From NCBI GenBank assembly GCA_029264655.1, contig JARHZY010000175.1, positions 1 to 22,095 of the forward strand: a stretch of 22,095 bases of DNA. The letters run 5' to 3'. Both the position numbers and the translations under genes were made by a program. The number at the start of each line of letters is the position of its first letter. Position 1 is the first letter of the stretch. The notes beneath the pieces were generated by a model. The model had not been told where the DNA came from. It saw only the letters and a list, made by a program, of their open reading frames with translations, and did not search any database. The stretch comes from Helicobacter sp. GTDB taxonomy: Bacteria > Campylobacterota > Campylobacteria > Campylobacterales > Helicobacteraceae. Below, piece by piece: positions 15,035-22,095 of the stretch.

Positions 15035-16084
15035 TTACCTCCCTATAAATTTATCAATAATTGCAGTATTCGTTGTAATGATAATATGCGATGTTGTATC
15101 TGCATATTGCTCTAAAGATGGGATTGCATCACAATATGCTTGTATATTACCATATATTATCTGATTCTGTGCAAGGTAGAATCCTGCCATACCATCATAT
15201 TTACGCACATGTGTTGGCAATAAAACAAAAAGATACCGAAAACTAAAGGCAAGACTCAAAGCAATTGCCCCAAGACTTCGAAATTTTAAATTATGCTTTG
15301 CCAAAAATAGCACCCATTCATAATGTTGCATAGCTTTTTCAAAAATACCACACTCAGGCCTAGTAGTAGCCACTTGTTGAGGACGATAAATAAGCATTTT
15401 ACTTGCAAACATTGCATGTAAAAGATTCTCACTAGATAGCGAGATATTACTTATTTTTGTTCTAATTTGATGGCATACCCTAGCAATAAAGGCGTCTTTC
15501 ATTACCCTATCATTATATTGTAAAAGTTCAATAAAATCATAGGGCACATAGTATTGCGCTATATTATTTCGTAGTGCATTGGTATCTGTTTGTTGCAATA
15601 CTAAATCTGCGACAAACACTTGCAAACTAAATACGCATGGCGTTGCTGTTAAAGGCAATAAATCATCATTAAGATATGCAATTTCATGTGAAATATAATT
15701 TACTACACATGCTTCACGCACCTTGCCATTATTATCGCATAAAGCCATACTTGCACCATAATAGGGGATGTTAGACTTAAAGTTATTGCTTCCATCAAGT
15801 GGATCAAGCACAACCGTGCCTTTAGCATCTATATTTCCCTCTATTAATCCACTTTCTTCAGAATCAATATGGTAATGTGGTAGTAAAAATTTGCAAAATA
15901 TAGACTCTGCAAGTAAATCTGCTCCACTACTGCAATCACCACCTGCCCCAATACCAAAACTCTCATATAATATAGAATCTTGAGTGCGTAAAAGACGTAT
16001 CACTTCTATACTAGCTAAAGCAACACGCATAAAAAAATCACGCTGCAGCAAAGGCAACAACATGTTTAATGGAATGTTGTGCAT
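15035..16084 (-). CDS. Inositol monophosphatase-family phosphatase
   Basis: Mg-dependent Li-sensitive-type sugar or nucleotide phosphatase fold. Metal-site motifs are present: DSEESG (74-79, Glu76/Glu77), LDPLDGSNNF (93-102, family DPxDG[ST]xNF), a late RSLGAIALSLAF (269-280, like the family GSAAL segment), and KYDGMAGF (296-302) with Asp297 in the position of WDxAAG. At 349 residues it is some 80-90 longer than common IMPases; the extra length is in the 140-250 region and the C-terminus. The substrate is not deducible; candidates are inositol-1-phosphate, fructose-1,6-bisphosphate or PAP. It starts three bases after efp and ends one base before accD. Confidence 0.85.
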   Translation of the reverse strand: MHNIPLNMLLPLLQRDFFMRVALASIEVIRLLRTQDSILYESFGIGAGGDCSSGADLLAESIFCKFLLPHYHIDSEESGLIEGNIDAKGTVVLDPLDGSNNFKSNIPYYGASMALCDNNGKVREACVVNYISHEIAYLNDDLLPLTATPCVFSLQVFVADLVLQQTDTNALRNNIAQYYVPYDFIELLQYNDRVMKDAFIARVCHQIRTKISNISLSSENLLHAMFASKMLIYRPQQVATTRPECGIFEKAMQHYEWVLFLAKHNLKFRSLGAIALSLAFSFRYLFVLLPTHVRKYDGMAGFYLAQNQIIYGNIQAYCDAIPSLEQYADTTSHIIITTNTAIIDKFIGR

Positions 16085-16087
16085 GGC

Positions 16088-16651
16088 TTACTTTACCTTT
16101 TCTATATACTCACCTGTTTCTGTATTAACGCGTATTGTTTCGCCCTCCAACACATGGAATGGAATCTGCACAACTGCTCCTGTCTCCAAAGTCGCTGGTT
16201 TTTTACCTGCACTTGAAGTATCTCCCTTAAAATTAGGAGGAGTTTCTATAATTTTTAATTCTACTATCTGTGGAGTATTTACAGAAATTGCCTTATCATT
16301 ATAAAGCAATACGCTAACATTCATGCTATCTAGGAGCCATTTTGCACTTTCACCAACTTGCTCTTCACTCAAACCAATTTGCTCATAGGTTTCATTATCC
16401 ATAAATTGATACAACTCACCATCATGATACAAATATTGCATACCTTTTTCAACGATATTTGGCGTTTCGCATTTATCTCCAGCATGAAAGGTTTTTTCGA
16501 TAACTTTTCCATCTAAAAAACTTTTAATTTTTACACGCACAAATGCAGGTCCTTTCCCCGGTTTTACATGTTGGTATTCTGTGATTCTATAAGGAATTCC
16601 ATCTATTTCTATCTTTAAACCTTTTTTGAGATCACCCATTTCAATCGTCAT
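16088..16651 (-). CDS. efp: Elongation factor P
   Basis: Relieves ribosome stalling at polyproline stretches. 187 residues with the three-domain EF-P layout: an N-terminal KOW-like domain with the tip loop HVKPGKGPAFVR (Lys33 at the position modified in other bacteria), VIEKTFHAGDKCE, YLYHDGELYQFMD, and the C-terminal GDTSSAGKKPATLETGAVVQ…VNTETGEYIEKVK. Very close to the H. pylori protein as I recall it. AAGGA lies before ATG 16651 and an extended -10 at 16757-16765. First gene of the six-gene unit efp-IMPase-accD-rlmH-dksA-membrane protein. Confidence 0.97.
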   Translation of the reverse strand: MTIEMGDLKKGLKIEIDGIPYRITEYQHVKPGKGPAFVRVKIKSFLDGKVIEKTFHAGDKCETPNIVEKGMQYLYHDGELYQFMDNETYEQIGLSEEQVGESAKWLLDSMNVSVLLYNDKAISVNTPQIVELKIIETPPNFKGDTSSAGKKPATLETGAVVQIPFHVLEGETIRVNTETGEYIEKVK

Positions 16652-16974
16652 TGCTATCCTTCTCTAAAAATATTTTGGTATTTTACTTATTTAAGTCTAA
16701 TAAAACCATAAAAAATGCAAAAATTAACATAAAAAATAATTGTAATATATATTGCAATTATACCAAAAAATATTTCTATATTTTTAGATTGCGTATTATA
16801 ATGAGACATATCACTGCAAAGAGTGCTTTTACTTGCAAAATAACTTAATAAGATTCTATCAACTATTATAAGAATGTTTTAAAGACTCTATATATAACCC
16901 ATTTAACAATATAAAATCAACATATTAAAAATATTTCATAAAAACACAACCCCAAATAAAACATACCATCATGT
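16652..16974. other. Leader/promoter region between exonuclease III gene and efp
   Basis: About 320 bases with no supportable gene. It holds the efp promoter (16757-16765) and a near-palindrome around 16739-16758 (ATTGTAATAT / ATATTGCAAT, one G-U pair) that would lie at the 5' end of the efp transcript. Confidence 0.5.
16757..16765 (-). promoter_or_regulatory. Extended -10 (TGGTATAAT) for the efp operon
   Basis: Perfect minus-strand TG-N-TATAAT about 105 bases upstream of efp, implying a leader of roughly 100 bases. Confidence 0.55.
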
Positions 16975-17736
16975 TTATATATTTTCATCAAATACAATCC
17001 CAACAGGGCAGTGATCGCTACCCATTATATCAGCATAAATATGTGCTTCTTTTAGATTTTTGGCAAGACGTCGTGATAATAAAAAATAATCAATTCTCCA
17101 ACCAGTATTATTTTGCCGTGCCTTTCCCATATAACTCCACCATGTATAAGCATGTTCCTTATCAGGATAAAAGTAGCGATAAGAATCAATAAAGCCACTC
17201 TCTAGGAGTATGCTCATTTTTTCTCGTTCTTCATCAGTAAAACCCGCATTTCTGCGATTTGTCTTTGGATTCTTTAAATCAATCTCTTTGTGTGCTACAT
17301 TCAAATCACCGCATACAATTACAGGCTTATATTGTTCTAACCCTTTTAAAAATACACGGAAATCATCCTCCCATTCTTGTCTATATGCAAGCCGTTCAAG
17401 TTCCCTTTTAGAGTTTGGCGTATAAACATTAACAAGAAAAAAAGTTGTGTATTCTGCAACTATAACACGTCCTTCCTTATCATGATGTGCTATACCAATA
17501 TCATTACAAACACTAAGCGGCTCTGTTTTGCTAAGAATAATTGTGCCAGAATATCCCTTTTTTTCCGCATCATTCCAGAATTGGTAATAACCATCAAAAG
17601 AAAAATTGCTTTGATTTCTGTGCATTTTAGATTCTTGAATACAAAACACATCAGCATCTATCATAGTAAAAAAGTCCATAAAACCTTTTGTTACGCACGC
17701 ACGCAAACCATTAACATTCCAAGATATTATTTTCAT
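16975..17736 (-). CDS. xth: Exodeoxyribonuclease III (AP endonuclease)
   Basis: Repairs abasic sites and 3'-blocked ends in base-excision repair. 253 residues of the exonuclease/endonuclease/phosphatase fold: MKIISWNVNGLRA (Asn7), FCIQESK (metal-binding Glu35), VNVYTPNS, VCGDLNVAH (catalytic Asp and Asn), TWWSYMGKARQNNTGWRIDYFL, and GSDHCPVG with the catalytic His at the C-terminus. Everything needed for activity is present. ATG 17736 has AAGGAAA upstream; an in-frame extension to 17778 lacks one. Not visibly in an operon. Confidence 0.95.
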   Translation of the reverse strand: MKIISWNVNGLRACVTKGFMDFFTMIDADVFCIQESKMHRNQSNFSFDGYYQFWNDAEKKGYSGTIILSKTEPLSVCNDIGIAHHDKEGRVIVAEYTTFFLVNVYTPNSKRELERLAYRQEWEDDFRVFLKGLEQYKPVIVCGDLNVAHKEIDLKNPKTNRRNAGFTDEEREKMSILLESGFIDSYRYFYPDKEHAYTWWSYMGKARQNNTGWRIDYFLLSRRLAKNLKEAHIYADIMGSDHCPVGIVFDENI

Positions 17737-18046
17737 TCTAATTTCCTTATCTTTTAAATAATAATAAATAGCATTCATTTATATTTTACACTTATTTTCT
17801 ATAAAAACGATAATAAATAATGAAATAAATTGCTACTTCTAAAATAAATCACCATAACTTATTATAGCTTGTAACAAAAAGTAATATCAATGTGCTTGAA
17901 AGTAAAAAATATTGTAATTTAATGTTTCTTTTTAACACATAATACATATGTATATGTTGAAGTGTTTTGAAAATTCAAGGTATTTACAAAATATTCGTTA
18001 CAATTACTTTAGCAGTCTCTTTTATAATGTCGCAACCATGATAATA

Positions 18047-18081
18047 CTATAATTTCATTTTATTAAAGAATGAAATTATAG
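18047..18081 (+). repeat. Perfect 13-bp inverted repeat over the porG promoter
   Basis: CTATAATTTCATT (18047-18059) and AATGAAATTATAG (18069-18081), loop 9. The left arm contains the TATAAT box, so it is either an operator occluding the -10/start site or a 5' leader hairpin. Confidence 0.6.
18048..18053 (+). promoter_or_regulatory. -10 box of the porGDAB operon
   Basis: TATAAT about 95 bases upstream of porG; a second TATAAT at 18023-18028 is an alternative. Confidence 0.5.
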
Positions 18082-18146
18082 CGGTTAAAGAGAATGCATG
18101 AGGGTGCACATTCAAAACTATAACCCAAAAGAAAAAGGAGAAGATA

Positions 18147-18707
18147 ATGTTAGAAATCAGATGGCATAGTAGAGCCGGACAAGGTGCTGTAACAGGTGCT
18201 AAGGGATTAGCAGATGTTATTGCTGGCACAGGTAAAGAAGTGCAGGCATTTGCAACCTATGGTTCTGCAAAACGCGGTGCAACAATGGCAGCATTTGATA
18301 GGTTTGATGACTCACCAATTCTTAATCATGAAAAGTATATGGAACCAGATTATGTGTTAGTGATTGATCCCGGTCTTACTTTTATTGCAGATATTTTTGA
18401 AAATGAGAAACCTACAACTAAATATATCATTACAACCCATTTAAGCAAAGAAGAATTGCAAGAAAAAAAGCCGGAGTTAAAGGACAGAGAATTTTATATT
18501 GTAGATTGCATCAAAATTTCTTTAGAAGCATTAGGAAAGCCAATCCCCAATGCCCCTATGCTTGGTGCATTCATTAGAGAATCGGGGCTTTTACCTATTG
18601 AAGAGTTTAAAGAAGCTTTTAAAAAAGTATTAGGTAAAAAGTTACCACAAAAAATTATTGATGCCAACATGCTTGCTATTCAACGAGCTTATGATGAAGT
18701 GCATTAA
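18147..18707 (+). CDS. porG: Pyruvate:ferredoxin oxidoreductase, gamma subunit
   Basis: Subunit of the four-part oxygen-sensitive enzyme that oxidises pyruvate to acetyl-CoA and CO2 and passes electrons to a flavodoxin or ferredoxin; in Helicobacter it replaces pyruvate dehydrogenase. 186 residues: EIRWHSRAGQGAVTGAKGLAD at the N-terminus (the family R-G-GQG segment), FATYGSAKRGATMAAFDR, and VIDPGL. AAAAAGGAGA precedes the ATG. First gene of porGDAB, with 31 bases to porD. Confidence 0.95.
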   Translation: MLEIRWHSRAGQGAVTGAKGLADVIAGTGKEVQAFATYGSAKRGATMAAFDRFDDSPILNHEKYMEPDYVLVIDPGLTFIADIFENEKPTTKYIITTHLSKEELQEKKPELKDREFYIVDCIKISLEALGKPIPNAPMLGAFIRESGLLPIEEFKEAFKKVLGKKLPQKIIDANMLAIQRAYDEVH

Positions 18708-18738
18708 GAAATACATTGATACAATTAAAGGATAGAAT

Positions 18739-19143
18739 ATGCAAAATGTGAATAAAGGTTGGGATGATTTACTCCCGGGTGCAGTTGTGTTTCCGCTTGA
18801 AACAGAAGGAGAAAAAAGTCTTGATATGCATCAAGAAGAAAGAGAATATACAGAAAATAGCTCATATACACTGAGTGTAGCACATTGGCGAACAGAAAAG
18901 CCAGTGCATAATGTAGAGCATTGTATTAATTGCTATTTTTGTTGGGTATATTGTCCAGATAGCTCGATATTAGTTCGCGATGAAAAAATGACAGGTATTG
19001 ATTATAAGCATTGTAAGGGTTGTGGTGTATGTGCTGATGTATGCCCTACAAATCCTAAGTCACTTATTATGTTTCAAGATTTTGTTACAACACAAGATGC
19101 CATAAACCAGTGGCCAGCAAAAGAGAAAAAATCTAAGGAGTAA
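18739..19143 (+). CDS. porD: Pyruvate:ferredoxin oxidoreductase, delta (ferredoxin-like) subunit
   Basis: 134 residues carrying two [4Fe-4S] motifs of the 2x[4Fe-4S] ferredoxin type: CINCYFCWVYCP (Cys62, 65, 68, 72) and CKGCGVCADVCP (Cys92, 95, 98, 102). It wires electrons from the TPP-bearing beta subunit to the outside acceptor. The N-terminal 55 residues are an extension typical of Por delta chains. AAGG precedes the ATG; the gap to porA is three bases, with porA's AAGGAG overlapping the stop. Confidence 0.96.
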   Translation: MQNVNKGWDDLLPGAVVFPLETEGEKSLDMHQEEREYTENSSYTLSVAHWRTEKPVHNVEHCINCYFCWVYCPDSSILVRDEKMTGIDYKHCKGCGVCADVCPTNPKSLIMFQDFVTTQDAINQWPAKEKKSKE

Positions 19144-19146
19144 TAA

Positions 19147-20370
19147 ATGGCAAAAGTGTATGATTTACAAGAAGTTGAAGTATGGGATGGCAATGTAGCT
19201 GCAAGCCATGCTTTAAGACAAGCACAAATTGATGTTATGGCGGCATATCCAATAACCCCTTCAACTCCAATTGTGCAAGATTATGGAACATTTGTTGGCA
19301 ATGGTTATATAGATGGAGAATTTGTGCTTGTAGAATCTGAACATGCTGCTATGAGTGGTTGTGTTGGTGCGGCAGCAGCAGGTGGTAGAGTAGCTACTGC
19401 CACAAGCTCTCAAGGATTAGCTCTAATGGTAGAAGTCTTATATCAAGCAAGCGGTATGAGACTACCAATAGTGCTAAATTTGGTTAATCGTGCATTAGCT
19501 GCCCCATTAAACATACATGGAGATCATTCAGATATGTATTTATGTAGAGATGCAGGTTGGATTCAACTTTGCACTTGCAATCCACAAGAAGCTTATGATT
19601 TTAACCTTATGGCTTTTAAAATAGCAGAAGATTATAATGTGCGTGTGCCTACAATTGTTAATCAAGATGGTTTTTTAAGCTCCCATACTGCACAAAATGT
19701 GCGTCCATTAAGTGATGAAGAAGCATATAAATTTATTGGTGAATATAAAGTAAAAAATGCTATGCTAGACTTTAGCAAACCAATTACTTATGGTGTTCAA
19801 GCAGAAGAAGATTGGCATTATGAACATAAAGCACAATTGCATGCAGCAATTGTAGAATCTATGCCTGTTATTGAAAAAGTATTTGAAGAGTTTAAAGCAA
19901 AAACAGGTAGAGCTTATAAGCCTGTCATGAGTTATGATATGGAAGATGCAGAAGTTGCTATATTCGCTATTGGCACAACTGCAGAATCTGCTAGAGTAGC
20001 AGCAAAGGCAATGAGAGCAAATGGCATTAAAGCTGGTGTAGTAACAATCCATGTTTTGCGTCCATTCCCTTATGAACAAGTAGGTGAAGCCTTAAAGAAT
20101 GCAAAGGCGGTTGCAATCATGGATAAATCATCGCCTGCTGGTGCTATGGGAGCTATGTTTAATGAAGTAAGTGCGGCAATTTATAGAGCTGCAACTAATA
20201 ATCGCCCCATACTCTCTAATTATGTGTATGGTTTAGGTGAAAGGGATTTAACGCAAAAAGATATTAAAAAAGTGTATAGTGAGCTTGCAGAAGATGTAAA
20301 AGCTGGTAAGCTTACTCACAAATCACAACAATGGATTTGTTTGCGTGGTAAAGAAATGGGATTCCATTAA
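19147..20370 (+). CDS. porA: Pyruvate:ferredoxin oxidoreductase, alpha subunit
   Basis: 407 residues containing the pyrimidine-binding and core domains: AAYPITPSTPIVQDYG near residue 35, VESEHAAMSGCVGAAAAGGR with the Glu that activates TPP, TATSSQGLALM, and NIHGDHSDMYLCRDAGWIQL; the C-terminal transketolase-like domain has VLRPFPYEQV and GLGERDLTQKDI. Length and motifs match four-subunit Por enzymes. Tightly coupled to porD. Confidence 0.96.
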   Translation: MAKVYDLQEVEVWDGNVAASHALRQAQIDVMAAYPITPSTPIVQDYGTFVGNGYIDGEFVLVESEHAAMSGCVGAAAAGGRVATATSSQGLALMVEVLYQASGMRLPIVLNLVNRALAAPLNIHGDHSDMYLCRDAGWIQLCTCNPQEAYDFNLMAFKIAEDYNVRVPTIVNQDGFLSSHTAQNVRPLSDEEAYKFIGEYKVKNAMLDFSKPITYGVQAEEDWHYEHKAQLHAAIVESMPVIEKVFEEFKAKTGRAYKPVMSYDMEDAEVAIFAIGTTAESARVAAKAMRANGIKAGVVTIHVLRPFPYEQVGEALKNAKAVAIMDKSSPAGAMGAMFNEVSAAIYRAATNNRPILSNYVYGLGERDLTQKDIKKVYSELAEDVKAGKLTHKSQQWICLRGKEMGFH

Positions 20371-20408
20371 TATTTTATGCTATTAAAATATCGTTTGTAT
20401 AAGGAAAG

Positions 20409-21356
20409 ATGATGACAAAAGAAATTAAAAATCTAAAACAATTTAGCAAAAGTGCTGAAAGATTTGAAGGAGCACATTTATTGTGCCCTGGTTGTGCTCA
20501 TGGTATGATTGTGCGTGAAGTATTAAATTCTGTTGATGGACCAATTGCTATTGGAAATTCTACAGGTTGCTTAGAGGTTTCAACTGCAGTTTATCCTCAT
20601 ACTTCTTGGAATGTTCCTTGGATTCATATAGGCTTTGAAAATGGCTCAACAGCTATTTGCGGCGTTGAGGCTATGTATAAAGCACTAGAAAAGAAAGGTA
20701 GATACAAAGGGCAAAGACCAAAATTTGTAGCATTTGGTGGCGATGGTGCTACTTATGATATTGGTTTTCAATTTATTAGTGGTTGTTTTGAAAGAGGGCA
20801 TGATTTTACTTATATTTGCCTTGATAATGAAGTTTATGCGAATACGGGTGGGCAAAGAAGTGGTTCTACACCTCTTGGGGCTAGCACTTCTACTACTCCA
20901 GCAGGAAAAGTAAGTTATGGTAAAAAACAAAAGAAAAAAGATTTACTAAGTATTATGGCAGCACATGGTAGCCCTTATGTAGCACAAGTTGCTCCAAATA
21001 AATGGAAAGATATGAATGCTAAGATAAAGAAAGCTATTGATACAGAAGGTCCTACATTTATTAATGCAATGAGTGCTTGCACTACTGAATGGAAATTTAA
21101 TTCTAACCATACTGTTGAAATGAGTGATTTAGCAGTAGATAGCCTTGTATTCCCGCTTTATGAAATTATAAATGGGCATGAATTAAGGATTACTTATCGC
21201 CCTAAAAAAGTTATCCCTGTTCGTGAATATTTAGCAGCACAAGGTAGATTTAAACATTTATTTAAACCAGAAAATGAACATATCATAGAACAATTCCAAA
21301 AAGATGTTGATGCAAGATGGGAGCTATTACAGAGAAGAGAAGAGGCAAAGTTATAA
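20409..21356 (+). CDS. porB: Pyruvate:ferredoxin oxidoreductase, beta subunit
   Basis: TPP- and Fe-S-binding subunit. LLCPGCAHG supplies cluster cysteines; AFGGDGATYDIGFQF with LDNEVYANTGGQRSGSTP is the Mg-TPP site; SACTTEW is the usual late motif. About 315 residues. Two consecutive ATG codons (20409, 20412) lie after AGGA; the second has better spacing (6 bases), so the true protein may be one residue shorter. Last gene of the operon, followed by a strong hairpin. Confidence 0.96.
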   Translation: MMTKEIKNLKQFSKSAERFEGAHLLCPGCAHGMIVREVLNSVDGPIAIGNSTGCLEVSTAVYPHTSWNVPWIHIGFENGSTAICGVEAMYKALEKKGRYKGQRPKFVAFGGDGATYDIGFQFISGCFERGHDFTYICLDNEVYANTGGQRSGSTPLGASTSTTPAGKVSYGKKQKKKDLLSIMAAHGSPYVAQVAPNKWKDMNAKIKKAIDTEGPTFINAMSACTTEWKFNSNHTVEMSDLAVDSLVFPLYEIINGHELRITYRPKKVIPVREYLAAQGRFKHLFKPENEHIIEQFQKDVDARWELLQRREEAKL

Positions 21357-21363
21357 TCTATTC

Positions 21364-21397
21364 TATAGTATCTATTTCGCGATGAATAGATACTATA
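21364..21397 (+). terminator. porGDAB terminator hairpin
   Basis: Perfect 13-bp stem TATAGTATCTATT / AATAGATACTATA with an 8-base loop starting 7 bases after the porB stop; CTATTTTT follows nine bases later. A convincing intrinsic-type structure, although the U-run is not adjacent. Confidence 0.6.
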
Positions 21398-21420
21398 TGA
21401 ACTATTTTTGGTAGCTATAG

Positions 21421-21567
21421 AAATATTTTCACTTTGCAATAAATAGCTTAAGGGCTTGCAATAGGCTTATTACTGATGAAGATGGAGAGCAATTCTATGA
21501 ATGTATGGCACAAGAGGAGCTAGAAAGAATCGCACAAGAAAAAGATAAAGATACTCTAAAAACTTAA
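21421..21567 (+). pseudogene. Decayed C-terminal coding fragment, family unknown
   Basis: A 48-codon plus-strand frame opens after a TAG and ends in TAA. It has no plausible start but reads strongly protein-like at its end (LITDEDGEQFYECMAQEELE, then RIAQEKDKDTLKT). Probably the tail of a gene lost by deletion. No family is recognised. Confidence 0.33.
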
Positions 21568-21660
21568 AATAAGCACAGATTCTCATAATGCTATGCATTA
21601 AGAAAGCACAATAATATGAAAGGTTATATTTTTAAAAGTGTTTTTTAGCAAATAAGATTC

Positions 21661-21792
21661 TTATAGCACTACACAATGAAATAGGATTTTATAGTATTAT
21701 GCAATGAAAAGATTTATATTACCATATAACTTTATAGTAATAATCCTAGATTTCCATATCGCTTTATAGCAATAAGCCTATATTCTCATAGC
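21661..21792. repeat. Degenerate short tandem repeats
   Basis: Two pairs of related units: TTATAGCACTACACAATGAA (21661) with TTATAGTATTATGCAATGAA (21689), and TTTATAGTAATAATCCTAGA (21731) with TTTATAGCAATAAGCCTATA (21763). All begin TTATAG(C/T)A and are 26-32 bases apart within a pair. Too diverged for a recent array; not a CRISPR. Confidence 0.45.
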
Positions 21793-21904
21793 ACCATGTA
21801 AAAAAAACTAATACTAAAAGTATTATATTTATATTATTAAAACCCATAATAAAGAATAGCATCTATTGCATAAATTAAATACTTATAATCCTAAAAAGTT
21901 AAGC

Positions 21905-21910
21905 TATAAT
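21905..21910 (+). promoter_or_regulatory. -10 box for the terminal lipoprotein gene
   Basis: TATAAT 29 bases upstream of ATG 21940, with AAGGGG (21928-21933) six bases before the start codon. Confidence 0.5.
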
Positions 21911-21939
21911 ATACAATGATTCTAATTAAGGGGCTTGTT

Positions 21940-22095
21940 ATGTCTTATATGAATGTTAAAAAAATAATAGTGAGTTTTATATTATGTGGTTTTGTGGCAT
22001 GCACAAATAATCTTAAAGAATGTAAAAACGAACAAAATAAAATGCAAGGTTGTGTTGAAAAAGCATATGATGAACATGGGAATCTTTTATATAAA
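21940..22095 (+). CDS. Putative lipoprotein, possibly YwqK/MORN-repeat type (3' partial)
   Basis: Runs off the right edge after 52 codons. MSYMNVKKIIVSFILCGFVACTN is a lipoprotein signal peptide with lipobox GFVAC (Cys21). The mature start is Lys/Glu/Gln-rich with two further Cys, then GCVEKAYDEHGNLLYK. The phrase YDEHGNLLYK is typical of the first strand of YwqK/MORN-like repeat proteins, which are common as lipoproteins in Helicobacter and Campylobacter, but one repeat is not enough to be sure. ATG 21940 follows AAGGGG. Confidence 0.65.
   Translation, partial: MSYMNVKKIIVSFILCGFVACTNNLKECKNEQNKMQGCVEKAYDEHGNLLYK

Larger units (their letters stand above)
17737..18146. other. Divergent intergenic region between the exonuclease III gene and porG
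   Basis: About 410 bases of AT-rich DNA without a supportable gene. It contains two TATAAT boxes for the por operon (18023-18028 and 18048-18053), a 13-bp inverted repeat over the second one, and AAAAAGGAG just before porG. The part left of about 18000 shows nothing recognisable. Confidence 0.6.
21357..21939. other. Gene-poor stretch after porB
   Basis: Holds the por terminator, a decayed coding fragment (21421-21567), degenerate short repeats (21661-21792) and the promoter of the last gene. No intact gene is seen. Confidence 0.6.

Noticed and set aside
21661..21792. Repeats as a CRISPR array
   Set aside because: Units are diverged, spacing is irregular, there are no conserved spacers and no cas genes nearby.

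Overview
The window looks like chromosome of an enterohepatic-type Helicobacter (Campylobacterota). The DNA is AT-rich, promoters are often a TG-N-TATAAT extended -10 with no obvious -35, and the proteins (Psd, EF-P, CdsA, TsaA, the four-subunit pyruvate:ferredoxin oxidoreductase PorGDAB) read like Helicobacter orthologues. The species cannot be fixed from the sequence alone.

Left end (1-2195): the C-terminal end of a D12-type adenine DNA methyltransferase, then a surface-glycan locus. A promoter and ribosome binding site drive a short leader ORF containing a run of 13 G, followed by a GT42 (Cst-I/Cst-II-like) sialyltransferase. The register of the G-run decides where leader translation ends relative to the sialyltransferase start, so this looks like a phase-variation switch. 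About 700 bases of mostly non-coding DNA follow.

Housekeeping block on the minus strand (2196-7278): psd, a lipoprotein gene, a Cse60-like small gene, the tight ribH-nusB-pyrF run, and cdsA. NusB has a 150-residue lysine-rich tail. mnmG (7348-9642, plus strand) diverges from cdsA and carries an insertion of about 130 residues.

Gene-poor region (9643-11453): 1.8 kb holding a possible 32-codon membrane-peptide ORF faced by an antisense -10 box (an arrangement like Helicobacter type I toxin-antitoxin loci), plus two tandem, mutually similar, decayed minus-strand genes.

Second minus-strand block (11454-17736): tsaA (2-Cys peroxiredoxin) with a palindromic operator candidate. Then comes a close-packed six-gene run efp - IMPase-like phosphatase - accD - rlmH - dksA-like - membrane protein, and then an exonuclease III gene. 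It mixes translation (EF-P, RlmH), stringent-response-type transcription control (DksA) and fatty-acid synthesis (AccD).

Right end (18147-22095): the porGDAB operon, with a 13-bp inverted repeat over its promoter and a 13-bp hairpin terminator. After it come a decayed coding fragment, degenerate short repeats, and the start of a lipoprotein gene that runs off the window.
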